Source: Knoellia flava TL1 (GTDB lineage: Bacteria; Actinomycetota; Actinomycetes; Actinomycetales; Dermatophilaceae). Taken from it: a DNA stretch of 64,000 nt. The notes under the pieces were generated by a model. That model was not told the DNA's origin. It saw nothing but the letters and a program-made list of their open reading frames with translations, and did no database searches. Shown piece by piece: positions 37,797-46,563 of this stretch. The stretch lies in NCBI RefSeq assembly GCF_000768675.1, contig NZ_AVPI01000034.1:1-64000 (forward strand), read 5' to 3'. Both the position numbers and the translations under genes were made by a program. Positions within the stretch are counted from its first letter, which is position 1. The number at the start of each line of letters is the position of its first letter.

Positions 37797-38450
37797 ATGG
37801 TGCGAGTGAGTCGAGACCAGGCCGCGCCCAAGGTGCGCACTCCGCGGGGGCGGATGACCGGAGCCCAGCGACGCGAGCAGCTCATCGGCATCGGCCGCCA
37901 GCTCTTCGCCAACCGGGGCTACGAGGCGACGACGGTCGAGGAGATCGCGAGCGTCGCCGGGGTATCGAAGCCGGTCGTCTACGAGCACTTCGGCGGCAAG
38001 GAGGGCCTGTATGCCGTCGTCGTCGACCGTGAGATCCAGTCGCTCCTCGGGGCGATCGCCGGGGCGCTGAGCTCCGAGGGCGGGTCACGCGCGCTGCTCG
38101 AGCGGGCCGCGACGGCGCTGCTCGACTACATCGAGTCCTCGACCGACGGGTTCCGGATCCTCGTGCGCGACTCGCCGCCCGGGCAGCAGACGGGCAACTT
38201 CGCCTCGCTCATGTCCGACGTCGCCTCGCAGGTCGAGCACCTGCTCGCGGCGCAGTTCACGAACAGGGGGCTCGACCCCAAGCAGGCGCCGATGTATGCG
38301 CAGATGCTCGTCGGCATGGTCGCGCTCACCGGACAGTGGTGGCTCGAGAACCCCAAGGCCAAGAAGCGCGACGTCGCCGCGGCGCTCGTCAACCTCGCGT
38401 GGAACGGCCTCACCGGCCTCGAGTCGAAGCCGACGATCAGCCACGCCTGA
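37797..38450 (+). CDS. TetR-family transcriptional regulator
   Basis: Protein of 217 aa. TetR helix-turn-helix at about 23-70: RQLFANRGYEATTVEEIASV, then GVSKPVVYEHFGGKEGLYAV. The C-terminal domain has the pattern of the Rv1019-type regulator that lies between glmU and mfd in mycobacteria. Start candidates are the ATG at 37797 and GTGs at 37800 and 37806; the ATG is chosen, though there is no clear ribosome site and the mRNA may be leaderless. It is divergent from tRNA-Gln and convergent on the VOC-fold gene with six bases between stops. Confidence 0.88.
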   Translation: MVRVSRDQAAPKVRTPRGRMTGAQRREQLIGIGRQLFANRGYEATTVEEIASVAGVSKPVVYEHFGGKEGLYAVVVDREIQSLLGAIAGALSSEGGSRALLERAATALLDYIESSTDGFRILVRDSPPGQQTGNFASLMSDVASQVEHLLAAQFTNRGLDPKQAPMYAQMLVGMVALTGQWWLENPKAKKRDVAAALVNLAWNGLTGLESKPTISHA

Positions 38451-38456
38451 CCGCGC

Positions 38457-38843
38457 TCAGACGGTGAAGTCGAGCTTGGGCGGCTGGACCTGCTGGAACT
38501 CGACCCGGTTGCCGACCGGGTCGTCGGTGTGGAAGCGCTGGACGCCCGGCACCTCGTGGTTCCAACGGACCTCTCCGCCGGCGCCCGCAACGGCCGCCGC
38601 CAGCGCCGCGACGTCGTCGACGCCGAAGCACGGGTGCGCCTTGCGCGCGGGCACGAACCCCTCCTCGACGCCGCAGTGCAGCTCCTGCTCGCCCGCTGCG
38701 AACCAGACCCCACCGCGAGCCGCGAGGATCGGCGGTTTGGGGATCTCGGGCAGTCCGCAGACGACGCCGTAGAAGTGGCGCAGGAGGTCCTCGGTGCCGG
38801 CCGGACAGGCGAGCTGCACGTGGTGCAGGCCGACGACGGCCAT
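38457..38843 (-). CDS. VOC-superfamily (glyoxalase-like) protein
   Basis: Protein of 128 aa made of two beta-alpha-beta-beta-beta modules: LHHVQLACPAGTED with a metal-ligand His, and AHPCFGVDDVAALAAAV, ending with RFHTDDPVGNRVEFQQ with the Glu ligand. The superfamily covers glyoxalase, dioxygenases and antibiotic-resistance proteins, so the substrate is open. Its ATG shares one base with the stop of the tam-like gene upstream, indicating coupled translation in a two-gene operon controlled from the tam/tamR region. Confidence 0.85.
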   Translation of the reverse strand: MAVVGLHHVQLACPAGTEDLLRHFYGVVCGLPEIPKPPILAARGGVWFAAGEQELHCGVEEGFVPARKAHPCFGVDDVAALAAAVAGAGGEVRWNHEVPGVQRFHTDDPVGNRVEFQQVQPPKLDFTV

Positions 38844-39658
38844 CAGCTCGTCGCCTTGCGGGCGACCGCGAAGACGCGGCGGAAGGGGAAGACGACCCCC
38901 ACCTCGGTGCGGGGGTAGGCCTCGCGCAGCGCCGCGGCATACGGCTTGAGGAAGGCGTCGCGCTCCTCGCCCTCGGGAAGGATGTCGAGGACCGGGCGCA
39001 GGCCGGTGCTGCTCACCCAGTCGAGCACCGGGTCGTCGGACTCGCCGTCGGGGTCGAGGACGTGCGAGTAGACCGTCTCCCACGCGTCGACCCGCGTGCC
39101 GAGCCGGCTGAGGAAGGTGAGGTAGGTCTTGGGCTCGCCGACGGCCGGCAGGTCGAGCGCGGCGAGCAGCTCGTTGGCCCTGGCGTGCGTCGCCGCCGTC
39201 TCGCGCATGAGCGCGTGGCTGGGTGCGTCGAAGTTGTTGGGCACCTGGAGGGCGAGCCAGCCGCCGGGCGTGAGGGCCTCGACCCACGTCGGCAGCAGGT
39301 CGAGGTGGCCCGGCACCCACTGGAGGGTCGAGTTCGTGACGATGACGTCGGGAGCCTCGCCGAGCGAGGCCGGGTCCCAGTCCTTGAGGTCAGCCTGGAC
39401 CCACTCGACCCGGTCGCCCGTGTCCAGCGCGCGAGCCGCCTCGAGCATCGACTCCGCCGCGTCGACACCGACGATGCGGGCCTCCGGCCAGAGCTCACCG
39501 AGCGTGAGGGTCGCCGGACCGTTGCCGCAGCCGAGGTCGACGACGAGGTCGGGGGCGTCGGCGCGGACCTGGGCGACGAGGTCGGCGAAGGGGCGGCTGC
39601 GCTGCTCCCCGAAGCGGGAGTAGGCCGCCGGGTCCCAGCTCGGCTGTGTGCGCATCAT
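38843..39658 (-). CDS. tam: Trans-aconitate methyltransferase
   Basis: Protein of 271 aa, a class I SAM methyltransferase of the Tam type: WDPAAYSRFGEQRSRPFADL at the N terminus, SAM loop VVDLGCGNGPATLTL, VTNSTLQWVPGH and VQVPNNFDAPSH-like motif (LQVPNNFDAPSH). It esterifies trans-aconitate, an inhibitor of aconitase, and so protects the citric-acid cycle. Two adjacent ATGs are possible (39658, 39655), both behind AGGAGG. It is divergent from a MarR regulator with a clean palindrome between them, the tam/tamR arrangement described in Streptomyces. Confidence 0.9.
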   Translation of the reverse strand: MMRTQPSWDPAAYSRFGEQRSRPFADLVAQVRADAPDLVVDLGCGNGPATLTLGELWPEARIVGVDAAESMLEAARALDTGDRVEWVQADLKDWDPASLGEAPDVIVTNSTLQWVPGHLDLLPTWVEALTPGGWLALQVPNNFDAPSHALMRETAATHARANELLAALDLPAVGEPKTYLTFLSRLGTRVDAWETVYSHVLDPDGESDDPVLDWVSSTGLRPVLDILPEGEERDAFLKPYAAALREAYPRTEVGVVFPFRRVFAVARKATS

Positions 39659-39718
39659 TGCTCCTCCTGCGGTCCCGTCGACCGGGATCGGCCGCTCGTC
39701 CCCACTCTGTCCCGTAGA

Positions 39719-39736
39719 TATCTTGATGTCAAGATA
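39719..39736. promoter_or_regulatory. MarR-type operator between tam and tamR
   Basis: TATCTTGA-TG-TCAAGATA is a perfect inverted repeat with eight-base arms and a two-base spacer in the 102-base divergent gap. It overlaps a possible -35 (TTGATG) for the plus-strand gene. It fits the MarR-family recognition pattern and would let one dimer repress both genes. Confidence 0.8.
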
Positions 39737-39760
39737 CTTGACGGGAGTACAGTCGCCCTC

Positions 39761-40264
39761 ATGTCCGAGGATGACGTCGACCGTATCGTCTCGGCGTGGC
39801 GTCGCGAGCGTCCGGAGCTCGACGTCACCCCGCTCGAGATCCTCAGCCGCGTCTCGCGCCTGGCCCGCCGCCTCGACCTCGCGCGCGGAGCCGCCTTCAG
39901 CGAGCACGGGCTCGACAGCTGGGAGTTCGACGTCCTCTCGGCACTGCGCCGCGCAGGCCGGCCCTACGAGCTCTCCCCCGGCCAGCTCGTCGCCCAGACG
40001 CTCGTGACGAGCGGGACGATGACGAACCGGGTCGACCGCCTCCTCGCGCGCGGCTTCGTCGAGCGCCACCCCGACCCGCGCGACAGGCGCGGCGTCATCG
40101 TGCGGCTCACCCCCGCCGGCATGCAGACCGTCGACTCCGCGCTCGACGACCTCCTTACCCACGAGCGCGAGCTCCTCGCCGACCTGCCGACGGACGAGCG
40201 CGACGCCCTCGCCGCCCAGCTCCGCGTCCTCCTCACCCCCTTCGAGGGCGCGACGCACCCCTGA
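39761..40264 (+). CDS. tamR: MarR-family regulator, TamR type
   Basis: Protein of 167 aa. Winged helix at about 55-125: LSPGQLVAQTLVTSGTMTNR for the recognition helix and RHPDPRDRRGVIVRLTPAG for the wing. An extended N-terminal helix precedes it, as in the HucR/TamR branch. TamR of Streptomyces coelicolor senses trans-aconitate or citrate and controls tam; the divergent position and 18-base palindrome here support the same role, which remains inference. It converges on the ABC-F gene across two tandem hairpin repeats. Confidence 0.85.
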   Translation: MSEDDVDRIVSAWRRERPELDVTPLEILSRVSRLARRLDLARGAAFSEHGLDSWEFDVLSALRRAGRPYELSPGQLVAQTLVTSGTMTNRVDRLLARGFVERHPDPRDRRGVIVRLTPAGMQTVDSALDDLLTHERELLADLPTDERDALAAQLRVLLTPFEGATHP

Positions 40265-40270
40265 CCCCCC

Positions 40271-40387
40271 TTGCGTCCGGCAAGGTGACGGCCTGGCCAC
40301 CACAGTTGCGGACGCAAGCGGTGGGGACCCCGTTGCGTCCGGCAAGGTGACGGCCTGGCCACCACAGTTGCGGACGCAAGCGGTGGG
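40271..40387. repeat. Tandem pair of identical 55-bp hairpin units
   Basis: Two identical 55-base copies (40271-40325 and 40333-40387), period 62 bases, between convergent tamR and the ABC-F gene. Each begins TTGCGTCCG and contains its complement CGGACGCAA near the end, with GGTG-ACGGCC / TGGCCACC inside, so each folds as a nested hairpin. Exact identity points to recent duplication or gene conversion. Confidence 0.9.
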
Positions 40388-40406
40388 TATGCCGGGTGGT
40401 CGCCTC

Positions 40407-42266
40407 TCAGGGCTCGAGGACGTCCGCGGCCTCGAGCCACTCGAGCTCGAGGGCCTCGCGCTCGTCGACGACCTCGCGCAGCTCGGCGTTGAGCTCGAGC
40501 ACGGCCGCGTGGTCGGCGGCCTGCTCGGCCATCGCAGTGTGGATCCGCTCCTCGCGCTGGGCGAGGCGGGCGAGCTGCTTCTCGACGCGGGCCATGACCT
40601 TGCGCGCCTCGCGCTGCTCCGCCGGGCTCGCCACAGGTCCCGGCGCCTGTGCCGGCGGCCCACCCGACGACCCGGCACCCGGCGCCTCGGCACCCGAGGG
40701 GGCGGCGGAAGCGGAAGGGGACGGGACGGCATACGAGGGGGTGACGGTGGCACGGAGGCGGAGGTACTCCTCGACGCCGCCGGGCAGCTGGCGCACGCGG
40801 CCGTCGCCGAGGAGAGCGACCTGCTCGTCGGCGATGCGCTCGAGGAGGTAGCGGTCGTGCGAGACGACGAGCAACGTGCCCGCCCAGCCGTCGAGGACGT
40901 CCTCGAGCGCGGTGAGGGTCTCGATGTCGAGGTCGTTGGTCGGCTCGTCGAGGAGGAGCACGTTGGGCTCGTCCATGAGGATCCGCAGCACCTGGAGGCG
41001 GCGCCGCTCGCCGCCGGAGAGGTCGCGCACGCGGGTCTGCTGGCGCGGGCCGGGGAAGCCGAGTCGCTTGGCGAGCGTCGAGGCGGTGACCTCCTTGCCG
41101 GCGAGCACCGTGACCTTGCGGACCTCCTCGACGGCCTCGATGACGCGGGCGTCGGCGAGCCGGTCGAGCTCGCGCACCTCCTGGGTGAGGTGGCCGATGC
41201 GCACGGTGACGCCCTGCTTGCGCTTGCCCGAGGCGAGCGGGACCTCGCCCGCGAGCGCGCGCAGGAGCGTCGACTTGCCCGAGCCGTTGACGCCGACGAT
41301 GCCGATGCGGGCGCCGGGGGCGAGGTGCCACGTGATCCGGTCGAGCAGCACGCGGTCGCCGACGGCCACCGACGCGTCGAGCAGGTCGATGACGTCCTTG
41401 CCGAGCCGGCTCGTCGCGAACGCCATGAGCTCGACGTCGTCGCGCAGCGGCGGCACGTCCTCGATGAGGGCGTTCGCGGCCTCGATGCGGAACTTCGGCT
41501 TGGACGTGCGGGCCGGGGCGCCGCGACGCAGCCAGGCCAGCTCCTTGCGGAGCAGGTTGTTGCGACGCTCCGCCGTGACGCGCGCCATCCGCTCGCGCTC
41601 CGCCTTGGCGAGGACGTATGCCGCGTAGCCGCCGTCGAAGCCGTTGACCTCACCGTCGACGACCTCCCACGTGCGGGTGGCGACGGCGTCGAGGAACCAG
41701 CGGTCGTGGGTGATGGCGACGAGCGCGTTGTCGGGGCGCGAGCGGTGCCGCACGAGGTGCTCGGCGAGCCAGGCAACGCCCTCGACGTCGAGGTGGTTCG
41801 TCGGCTCGTCGAGGAGCAGGACGTCCGGGTCGTCGACGAGCAGCCTGGCGAGGCCGAGCCGCCGGCGCTCGCCACCGGACTTGCCGGCGACGGTCGAGTC
41901 CAGCCCTCCGACGGCCGGGGCGTCGATGCCACCGAGGAGGCCGGTGAGGACGTCGCGCACCCGGGCATCGCCGGCCCAGACGTGCTCGGGGCGGTCGCCG
42001 AGGACCGCCTCGCGGATCGTCGCGTCGGGGTCGAGCGAGTCGTCCTGGGTGAGCACGCCGACGGTCGCGCCACCGAGCCGGGCGACCCGCCCGCTGTCGA
42101 CGTCGCGCTCCCCCGCGAGGACGCGCAGGAGCGTCGTCTTGCCTCCCCCGTTGCGGCCGACGATGCCGATGCGGTCGCCGCCGGAGACACCGAGTGAGAC
42201 GCCGTCGAGCACCTGGGCGGTGCCGAGCGCGAGGGCAGCGCGCTCGACCGAGATGAGGACGGCCAC
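40407..42266 (-). CDS. ABC-F family ATPase (Uup/EttA-like)
   Basis: Protein of 619 aa with two ABC ATPase modules and no membrane domain. Walker A motifs GRNGGGKTTLL and GVNGSGKSTLL, signature motifs KSGGERRRLGLARLL and LSGGERRRLQVLRIL, and Walker B LLLDEPTNHLD / LLLDEPTNDLD are visible. A Pro/Ala/Ser-rich linker and a C-terminal coiled-coil (ARKVMARVEKQLARLAQREE) are as in Uup. ABC-F proteins act on stalled ribosomes, and some confer antibiotic resistance. The GTG start at 42266 shares one base with the ispE stop. A resistance role cannot be judged. Confidence 0.92.
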   Translation of the reverse strand: MAVLISVERAALALGTAQVLDGVSLGVSGGDRIGIVGRNGGGKTTLLRVLAGERDVDSGRVARLGGATVGVLTQDDSLDPDATIREAVLGDRPEHVWAGDARVRDVLTGLLGGIDAPAVGGLDSTVAGKSGGERRRLGLARLLVDDPDVLLLDEPTNHLDVEGVAWLAEHLVRHRSRPDNALVAITHDRWFLDAVATRTWEVVDGEVNGFDGGYAAYVLAKAERERMARVTAERRNNLLRKELAWLRRGAPARTSKPKFRIEAANALIEDVPPLRDDVELMAFATSRLGKDVIDLLDASVAVGDRVLLDRITWHLAPGARIGIVGVNGSGKSTLLRALAGEVPLASGKRKQGVTVRIGHLTQEVRELDRLADARVIEAVEEVRKVTVLAGKEVTASTLAKRLGFPGPRQQTRVRDLSGGERRRLQVLRILMDEPNVLLLDEPTNDLDIETLTALEDVLDGWAGTLLVVSHDRYLLERIADEQVALLGDGRVRQLPGGVEEYLRLRATVTPSYAVPSPSASAAPSGAEAPGAGSSGGPPAQAPGPVASPAEQREARKVMARVEKQLARLAQREERIHTAMAEQAADHAAVLELNAELREVVDEREALELEWLEAADVLEP

Positions 42267-43204
42267 TAGTCGACCCGAGCGGGGATGACGTGCGCGCCGT
42301 GCACCGGCCCGACGGCCTTGCGGACCTCGCGGGCGGCTCCGGTGGCGGTGAGGGCGACGGTGAGGTCGATGGCCGCCTCGACGTCCTCGACGAGGAAGGC
42401 GACGGTGGGCCCGGACCCGGAGACGATGCCGCCGAGGGCACCGAACTCCATGCCGCTCTCGAGCAGCTCGCCGAGCTCGGGGCGCAGCGAGACCGCCGCC
42501 TCCTGGAGGTCGTTGGTGAGCTGCGGTGCGAGGGCGTGCGGGTCGCCGGTGCGCAGCGCAGCCATGAGCTGGGAGTTGGGCTCGGGCACGTCGGCGCGGG
42601 GCGAGGAGCCGTCGCGCAGCCGGTCGCACTCGGCATAGACCTCGGGGGTCGAGAGCCCGATGTCGCTGATCGCGAAGACCCAGTGGTAGCTGCCGCGGGC
42701 GAGCACCGGCGCCAGCCGCTCGCCCCGGCCGCTGCCCATTGCGGTGCCACCACGGATGAGGAAGGGCACGTCGGAACCCAGCTCGGCGGCATACTCCTCG
42801 AGCTCCTCGGTCGACAGGCCGAGCCCCCACAGCCGGTCGCACGCGACGAGGGTCGCGGCGGCGTCGGCGGAGCCCCCGGCCATGCCACCGGCGACCGGGA
42901 TGCTCTTGTTGATCGAGATGTGCACCGCCGCGTCGATCGCGGTCTCGTCGGCGAGCAGCCGCGCCGCGCGCATCGCGAGGTTGCTTGAGTCGGTCGGGAC
43001 GACGTCGGCATAGGGCCCGACGACGCTGCATCGCCACTCGTCGTTGATCGCGACGGTGACGTCGTCGTGGAGGTTCACCGCCTGGTAGACGGTCGAGAGC
43101 GCGTGGAAGCCGTCGTCACGCAACGGGCCGACGAGGAGCTCGAGGTTGACCTTGGCCGGGACGCGCACCGTCACGGGCGCAGGGTCCGTGTGGGCCGAGG
43201 TCAT
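42266..43204 (-). CDS. ispE: 4-diphosphocytidyl-2-C-methyl-D-erythritol kinase
   Basis: Protein of 312 aa of the GHMP kinase family: VRVPAKVNLELLVGPLRDDG at the N terminus with catalytic Lys/Asp region, the ATP loop PVAGGMAGGSADAAATLVAC and the third motif GIVSGSGPTVAFL. It phosphorylates CDP-methylerythritol in the MEP isoprenoid pathway. In mycobacteria ksgA and ispE are adjacent; here an epimerase gene in the opposite direction has been inserted between them. Its stop is coupled to the ABC-F start. Confidence 0.95.
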   Translation of the reverse strand: MTSAHTDPAPVTVRVPAKVNLELLVGPLRDDGFHALSTVYQAVNLHDDVTVAINDEWRCSVVGPYADVVPTDSSNLAMRAARLLADETAIDAAVHISINKSIPVAGGMAGGSADAAATLVACDRLWGLGLSTEELEEYAAELGSDVPFLIRGGTAMGSGRGERLAPVLARGSYHWVFAISDIGLSTPEVYAECDRLRDGSSPRADVPEPNSQLMAALRTGDPHALAPQLTNDLQEAAVSLRPELGELLESGMEFGALGGIVSGSGPTVAFLVEDVEAAIDLTVALTATGAAREVRKAVGPVHGAHVIPARVD

Positions 43205-43299
43205 GCCGCCACCCTAACCACCGGCTCGGGGTGCTCCGTCATCCACGCTCTGCGCGAACACGCTGGCGTCGCAGGCTTCGGCCGGGGTCCACTGGCCGC

Positions 43300-44304
43300 A
43301 TGCGACTCCTCGTGCTCGGTGGGACGGCGATGCTCGGACGCGCGGTGGCGGAGCGGGCGCTGACCGACGGCCACGAGGTCACCTGCCTCGCCCGCGGGGT
43401 GGCCGGATCGGCCCCCGACGGGGTGACGTGGGTGCGCGGCGACCGCGACGACGCCGACGGTCTCGACGGGGTGCTCGCCGGCCCGCGCTGGGACGCCGTT
43501 GTCGACGTCTCGCGCCAGCCCGGGCAGGTGCGACGCGCAGTCACCGCGCTCGAACCGGTCGCCGACCGCTTCGTCTTCGTCTCGACCGGCAACGCGTATG
43601 CCGTCCACTCCGGTCTCGAGACCGACGAGTCGGTGCCGCTCCTGCCGCCGCTCGACGGCGACGTCATGGAGGACATGAGCACCTACGGCCAGGCCAAGGT
43701 GACCTGCGAGGCCGCCGTGCTCGACGGCTTCGGCCCGGGGCGGACGCTCGTCGCGCGGGCCGGGCTCATCGGCGGGCCCGGCGACTGGTCCGGGCGGTCC
43801 GGCTGGTGGCCGTGGCGCTTCGCCCACCCCGTCGGCGGCGGGGGTGCGGTGCTCGCGCCTGACGACCCCGACCTGCCGATGTCGCTCGTCGACGTGCGCG
43901 ACCTCGCGACCTGGCTGGTGCGCTGCGCCGCCGAGGGCACGTCCGGGATCTTCGACGCCGTCGGCGAGCCGAACACCCTCGGCGGGCTCCTCGGAGCCGC
44001 CCGCGACGTCGCCGGCCACTCGGGCCCCCTCGTCACGGCGTCGGCGTCGTGGCTCGCCGAGCACGGCGTGCAGGAGTGGATGGGCGAGGACAGCCTGCCC
44101 TTGTGGGTGAGCGACCCGGAGTGGCGTGGCTTCGGCGCCCACACCGGGGCTGCGGCCCGGGCTGTAGGGCTGGCCTGCCGGCCGGTGACGGAGACGCTCC
44201 GGGACGCCGCGGCATACGAGGAAGGTCGCGAGCCGGACGACCCGCGACGGTGCGGCCTCTCCGACGAGACCGAGCGACGGCTGCTCGCGCTCCTGGGCCA
44301 CTGA
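43300..44304 (+). CDS. NAD-dependent epimerase/dehydratase-like protein
   Basis: Protein of 334 aa with an N-terminal Rossmann motif LVLGGTAMLGRAVAE, then FVFVSTGNAYAVHSG and MSTYGQAKVTCE, the SDR Tyr-x3-Lys pair being Y-G-Q-A-K. It belongs to the extended/atypical short-chain dehydrogenase family that includes sugar epimerases and RNA-binding relatives. No pathway partner lies beside it. It is divergent from ispE (95 bases) and convergent on ksgA across repeat A3. ATG at 43300 gives the normal N terminus. Confidence 0.85.
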   Translation: MRLLVLGGTAMLGRAVAERALTDGHEVTCLARGVAGSAPDGVTWVRGDRDDADGLDGVLAGPRWDAVVDVSRQPGQVRRAVTALEPVADRFVFVSTGNAYAVHSGLETDESVPLLPPLDGDVMEDMSTYGQAKVTCEAAVLDGFGPGRTLVARAGLIGGPGDWSGRSGWWPWRFAHPVGGGGAVLAPDDPDLPMSLVDVRDLATWLVRCAAEGTSGIFDAVGEPNTLGGLLGAARDVAGHSGPLVTASASWLAEHGVQEWMGEDSLPLWVSDPEWRGFGAHTGAAARAVGLACRPVTETLRDAAAYEEGREPDDPRRCGLSDETERRLLALLGH

Positions 44305-44318
44305 CCACCACCCACTCC

Positions 44319-44390
44319 GGTTCGCGAACGGACTCGCTGCTCGTGGGCCGGAACGATCCGGTTGGCGAGGGACGCGGCGGTTCGCGAACC
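44319..44390. repeat. Palindromic repeat family A, copy 3 (72 bp)
   Basis: GGTTCGCGAACG on the left and GGTTCGCGAACC on the right, with CTCGTGGGCCGG in the middle; the most diverged copy but the same 72-base length. It fills the gap between the convergent epimerase and ksgA stops. No DUF559 gene is near. Confidence 0.87.
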
Positions 44391-44405
44391 GCCTTGCGCC
44401 GCTCG

Positions 44406-45269
44406 TCAGGCTCGCGCGGCAGCGTGGTGGGCGCTGGCGATCGCGGCGAACTGGTGCACGTCGAGCTGCTCGCCCCGTGTGCGGGGGTCGATCCCGGCGG
44501 CGACGAGCGCGTCCTCCGCGGCCTGCGCCGAGCCGGCCCAGGGCGCAAGGGCAGCGCGCAGGGTCTTGCGACGCTGGGCGAACGCGGCGTCGACGCACGC
44601 GAAGACCTGCTCGCGGGTGGCCGAGGTCTGCGGCGGCTCACGGCGCGTGAGCGAGACGAGCCCGGAGTCGACGTTGGGGACGGGCCAGAAGACCGAGCGG
44701 CTCACGTTGCCCGCGAGCGCGACGTCGGCATACCAGGCGGCCTTGACGCTCGGCACGCCGTAGGTCTTCGACCCGGGTGCGGCGGCGAGGCGCTCGGCCA
44801 CCTCGAGCTGGACCATGACGAGGATCCGCTCGATCGTCGGGAAGCGCTCGAGGAAGCTGAGGACGACGGGCACCGAGACGTTGTAGGGCAGGTTGGCGAC
44901 GAGCGCGGTCGGCGCCTCGCCGGGCAGCTCCTCGACGCGCAGGGCGTCTGCGTGCACGACGTCGAGACGGTCGGCGAGGTCCGGCGCGACGGTGTCGACG
45001 GTCTCGGGCAGTGCCTCGGCGAGCACCGGGTCGACCTCGACGACGGTGACGTGGCGGGCCACAGGCAACAGTGCGAGGGTCAGCGAGCCGAGCCCCGGAC
45101 CGACCTCGACGACGACGTCCTCGGCGCCGATCCCGGCGACCCGCACGATCCGCTGGACGGTGTTGGCGTCGATGACGAAGTTCTGCCCCCAGGTCTTCGT
45201 GGGCCGGATGCCGAGGCGAGCGGCGAGCTCGCGGATCTGGGCGGCCCCGAGGAGCCCTGACGTCGACAT
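44406..45269 (-). CDS. ksgA: 16S rRNA dimethyladenosine transferase
   Basis: Protein of 287 aa: [22 protein letters not shown] motif [17 protein letters not shown], and the catalytic [12 protein letters not shown], then [14 protein letters not shown]. It dimethylates two adjacent adenines in helix 45 of 16S rRNA during 30S assembly; loss gives kasugamycin resistance. The frame opens at 45308, but the ATG at 45269 gives the family start. It lies downstream of rpfB, as in mycobacteria, but separated from it by a strong hairpin. Confidence 0.95.
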   Translation of the reverse strand: MSTSGLLGAAQIRELAARLGIRPTKTWGQNFVIDANTVQRIVRVAGIGAEDVVVEVGPGLGSLTLALLPVARHVTVVEVDPVLAEALPETVDTVAPDLADRLDVVHADALRVEELPGEAPTALVANLPYNVSVPVVLSFLERFPTIERILVMVQLEVAERLAAAPGSKTYGVPSVKAAWYADVALAGNVSRSVFWPVPNVDSGLVSLTRREPPQTSATREQVFACVDAAFAQRRKTLRAALAPWAGSAQAAEDALVAAGIDPRTRGEQLDVHQFAAIASAHHAAARA

Positions 45270-45332
45270 GGTCGCCACCCTACGGCCGACCGGCGGCGCG
45301 GCGTGCACGCGCTCGCGGGCCCCGGGACACGG

Positions 45333-45369
45333 CTGAGGCCGGACCCCCTCACACGGGGTCCGGCCTCAG
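45333..45369 (-). terminator. Perfect hairpin after rpfB
   Basis: CTGAGGCCGGACCCC (45333-45347) and GGGGTCCGGCCTCAG (45355-45369) pair over 15 bases with a seven-base loop, 42 bases past the rpfB stop and before ksgA. It is the cleanest terminator-like stem in the window. Confidence 0.85.
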
Positions 45370-45411
45370 TCGGTGCGCCCGACAGCGTTCGGGCGGCGTG
45401 CCTGATGTGGG

Positions 45412-46563
45412 TCAGGCGGCGTGGGCGCAGCCCCACGGCTGCAGGCCGCGGTCGGCGTAGACACGGTTCGCCACCGTGATCTGCTCCGCGCGCGAGGCCA
45501 GGTCGGCGCGTGAGGCGAAGTCGCCACCGCCGGCACCGAGCCAGGTCCGGATGTCGAACTGGAGGCCGCCGTAGTAGCCGTTGCCGGTGTTGATCGACCA
45601 GTTGCCACCCGACTCGCACTGGGCGATGCGGTCCCACATCGCGGCGTTGGCGAGGTTGATGCCGGCCCCGGAGGTGTTGCCGGCGTCACGCGTGGTGGTC
45701 GTGGTGCTGGAGGGAGCCGGGGCCGGCTTCTCCTTGGTGCCGACGGCGACGACCTGGCTGACCGGCTGACGGGTGACCTTGCTCGAGAGCACCTTGGTGC
45801 CCTTGAGGACGCCGTCGAGGTAGGTGAGGCGCAGGTTGAGCGTCCGCGCGCCGGGCTTGCCCGCGGTGAGGACCTTCTTCTGGCCCTCGTAGAGGCTGGC
45901 GTCACGCTTGGTCACGGTGCCGAAGGCCACCGCCTCGCTGCGCGCAGCGGCCTTGACGTCGACCTTGGTCACGGCGATGGCGAGACCACGCGTGAGGAGC
46001 GCGTCGCGGCCAGGGGCCACGATGTCGTCGCGGTCCACGGCGACGCGGGCCTCGTTGAGCGCCTCGCCCACGGTGGTCGCGGACGTCGCGTAGGTCGTCG
46101 TCTTCTTGGCCAGCGTCACCGTGAAGGCCTTGGGGGTCGTCACCGTGAGCGACAGGCCCTGCCGGCCGATGGGCTGGGAGCGCGACGCGGAGAGCGTGGC
46201 GTTGGCACCCGCGCGGATGCCGAGGTCACGCAGGGCGGCGTCGACGGTCGTCGCGGTCGTCCAGTACTCCTTGGCGACGCCGTCGACCGTGACGGTGAGC
46301 TTGCGGCCGTAGCGGACCGAGATCTTGTCCCCGTCCTCGATAGGCGTGCCGAGCGAGGGGGTGACCTCGTCGTGCTCCCCGAGCTCGATGCCCTTCTTGT
46401 CGAGGGCGTCCCCGACGGTCGAGCCGAAGACGTGGAGGGACGAGGACGTGCCGTCGACCGAGAGGGCCACTGCCTTGTCGAGGTGGGCGACGCCGAACGA
46501 TCCGGCGGCGACGGTCAGGGCGGCAGCACCTTGGGCGGCGAGACGCAGGGGACGAGAGATCAA
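45412..46563 (-). CDS. rpfB: Resuscitation-promoting factor RpfB-like protein
   Basis: Protein of 383 aa. N-terminal signal anchor (about 5-30), three DUF348 repeats (about 35-215, each with the VTVDG / SVDGT type strand), a G5 domain (about 225-300) and a C-terminal Rpf transglycosylase domain (about 310-383) with WDRIAQCESGGNWSINTGNG, whose Glu is catalytic, and YYGGLQF. It cleaves peptidoglycan outside the cell and wakes dormant cells. The TTG at 46563 with GGAG upstream is chosen because it places the signal directly at the N terminus; the open frame reaches 46686, but that part is charged and Pro-rich. Order tatD - rpfB - ksgA is mycobacterial. Confidence 0.92.
   Translation of the reverse strand: MISRPLRLAAQGAAALTVAAGSFGVAHLDKAVALSVDGTSSSLHVFGSTVGDALDKKGIELGEHDEVTPSLGTPIEDGDKISVRYGRKLTVTVDGVAKEYWTTATTVDAALRDLGIRAGANATLSASRSQPIGRQGLSLTVTTPKAFTVTLAKKTTTYATSATTVGEALNEARVAVDRDDIVAPGRDALLTRGLAIAVTKVDVKAAARSEAVAFGTVTKRDASLYEGQKKVLTAGKPGARTLNLRLTYLDGVLKGTKVLSSKVTRQPVSQVVAVGTKEKPAPAPSSTTTTTRDAGNTSGAGINLANAAMWDRIAQCESGGNWSINTGNGYYGGLQFDIRTWLGAGGGDFASRADLASRAEQITVANRVYADRGLQPWGCAHAA

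Noticed and set aside
40271-40387. Short CRISPR-like array
   Set aside because: Only two units, spacer of seven bases and no cas genes; they are hairpin repeats.
38843-42190. Single 1115-codon minus-strand frame joining tam with the region of the ABC-F gene
   Set aside because: Tam motifs begin only near 39655; upstream the frame crosses tamR, the tandem repeats and the ABC-F gene out of frame.
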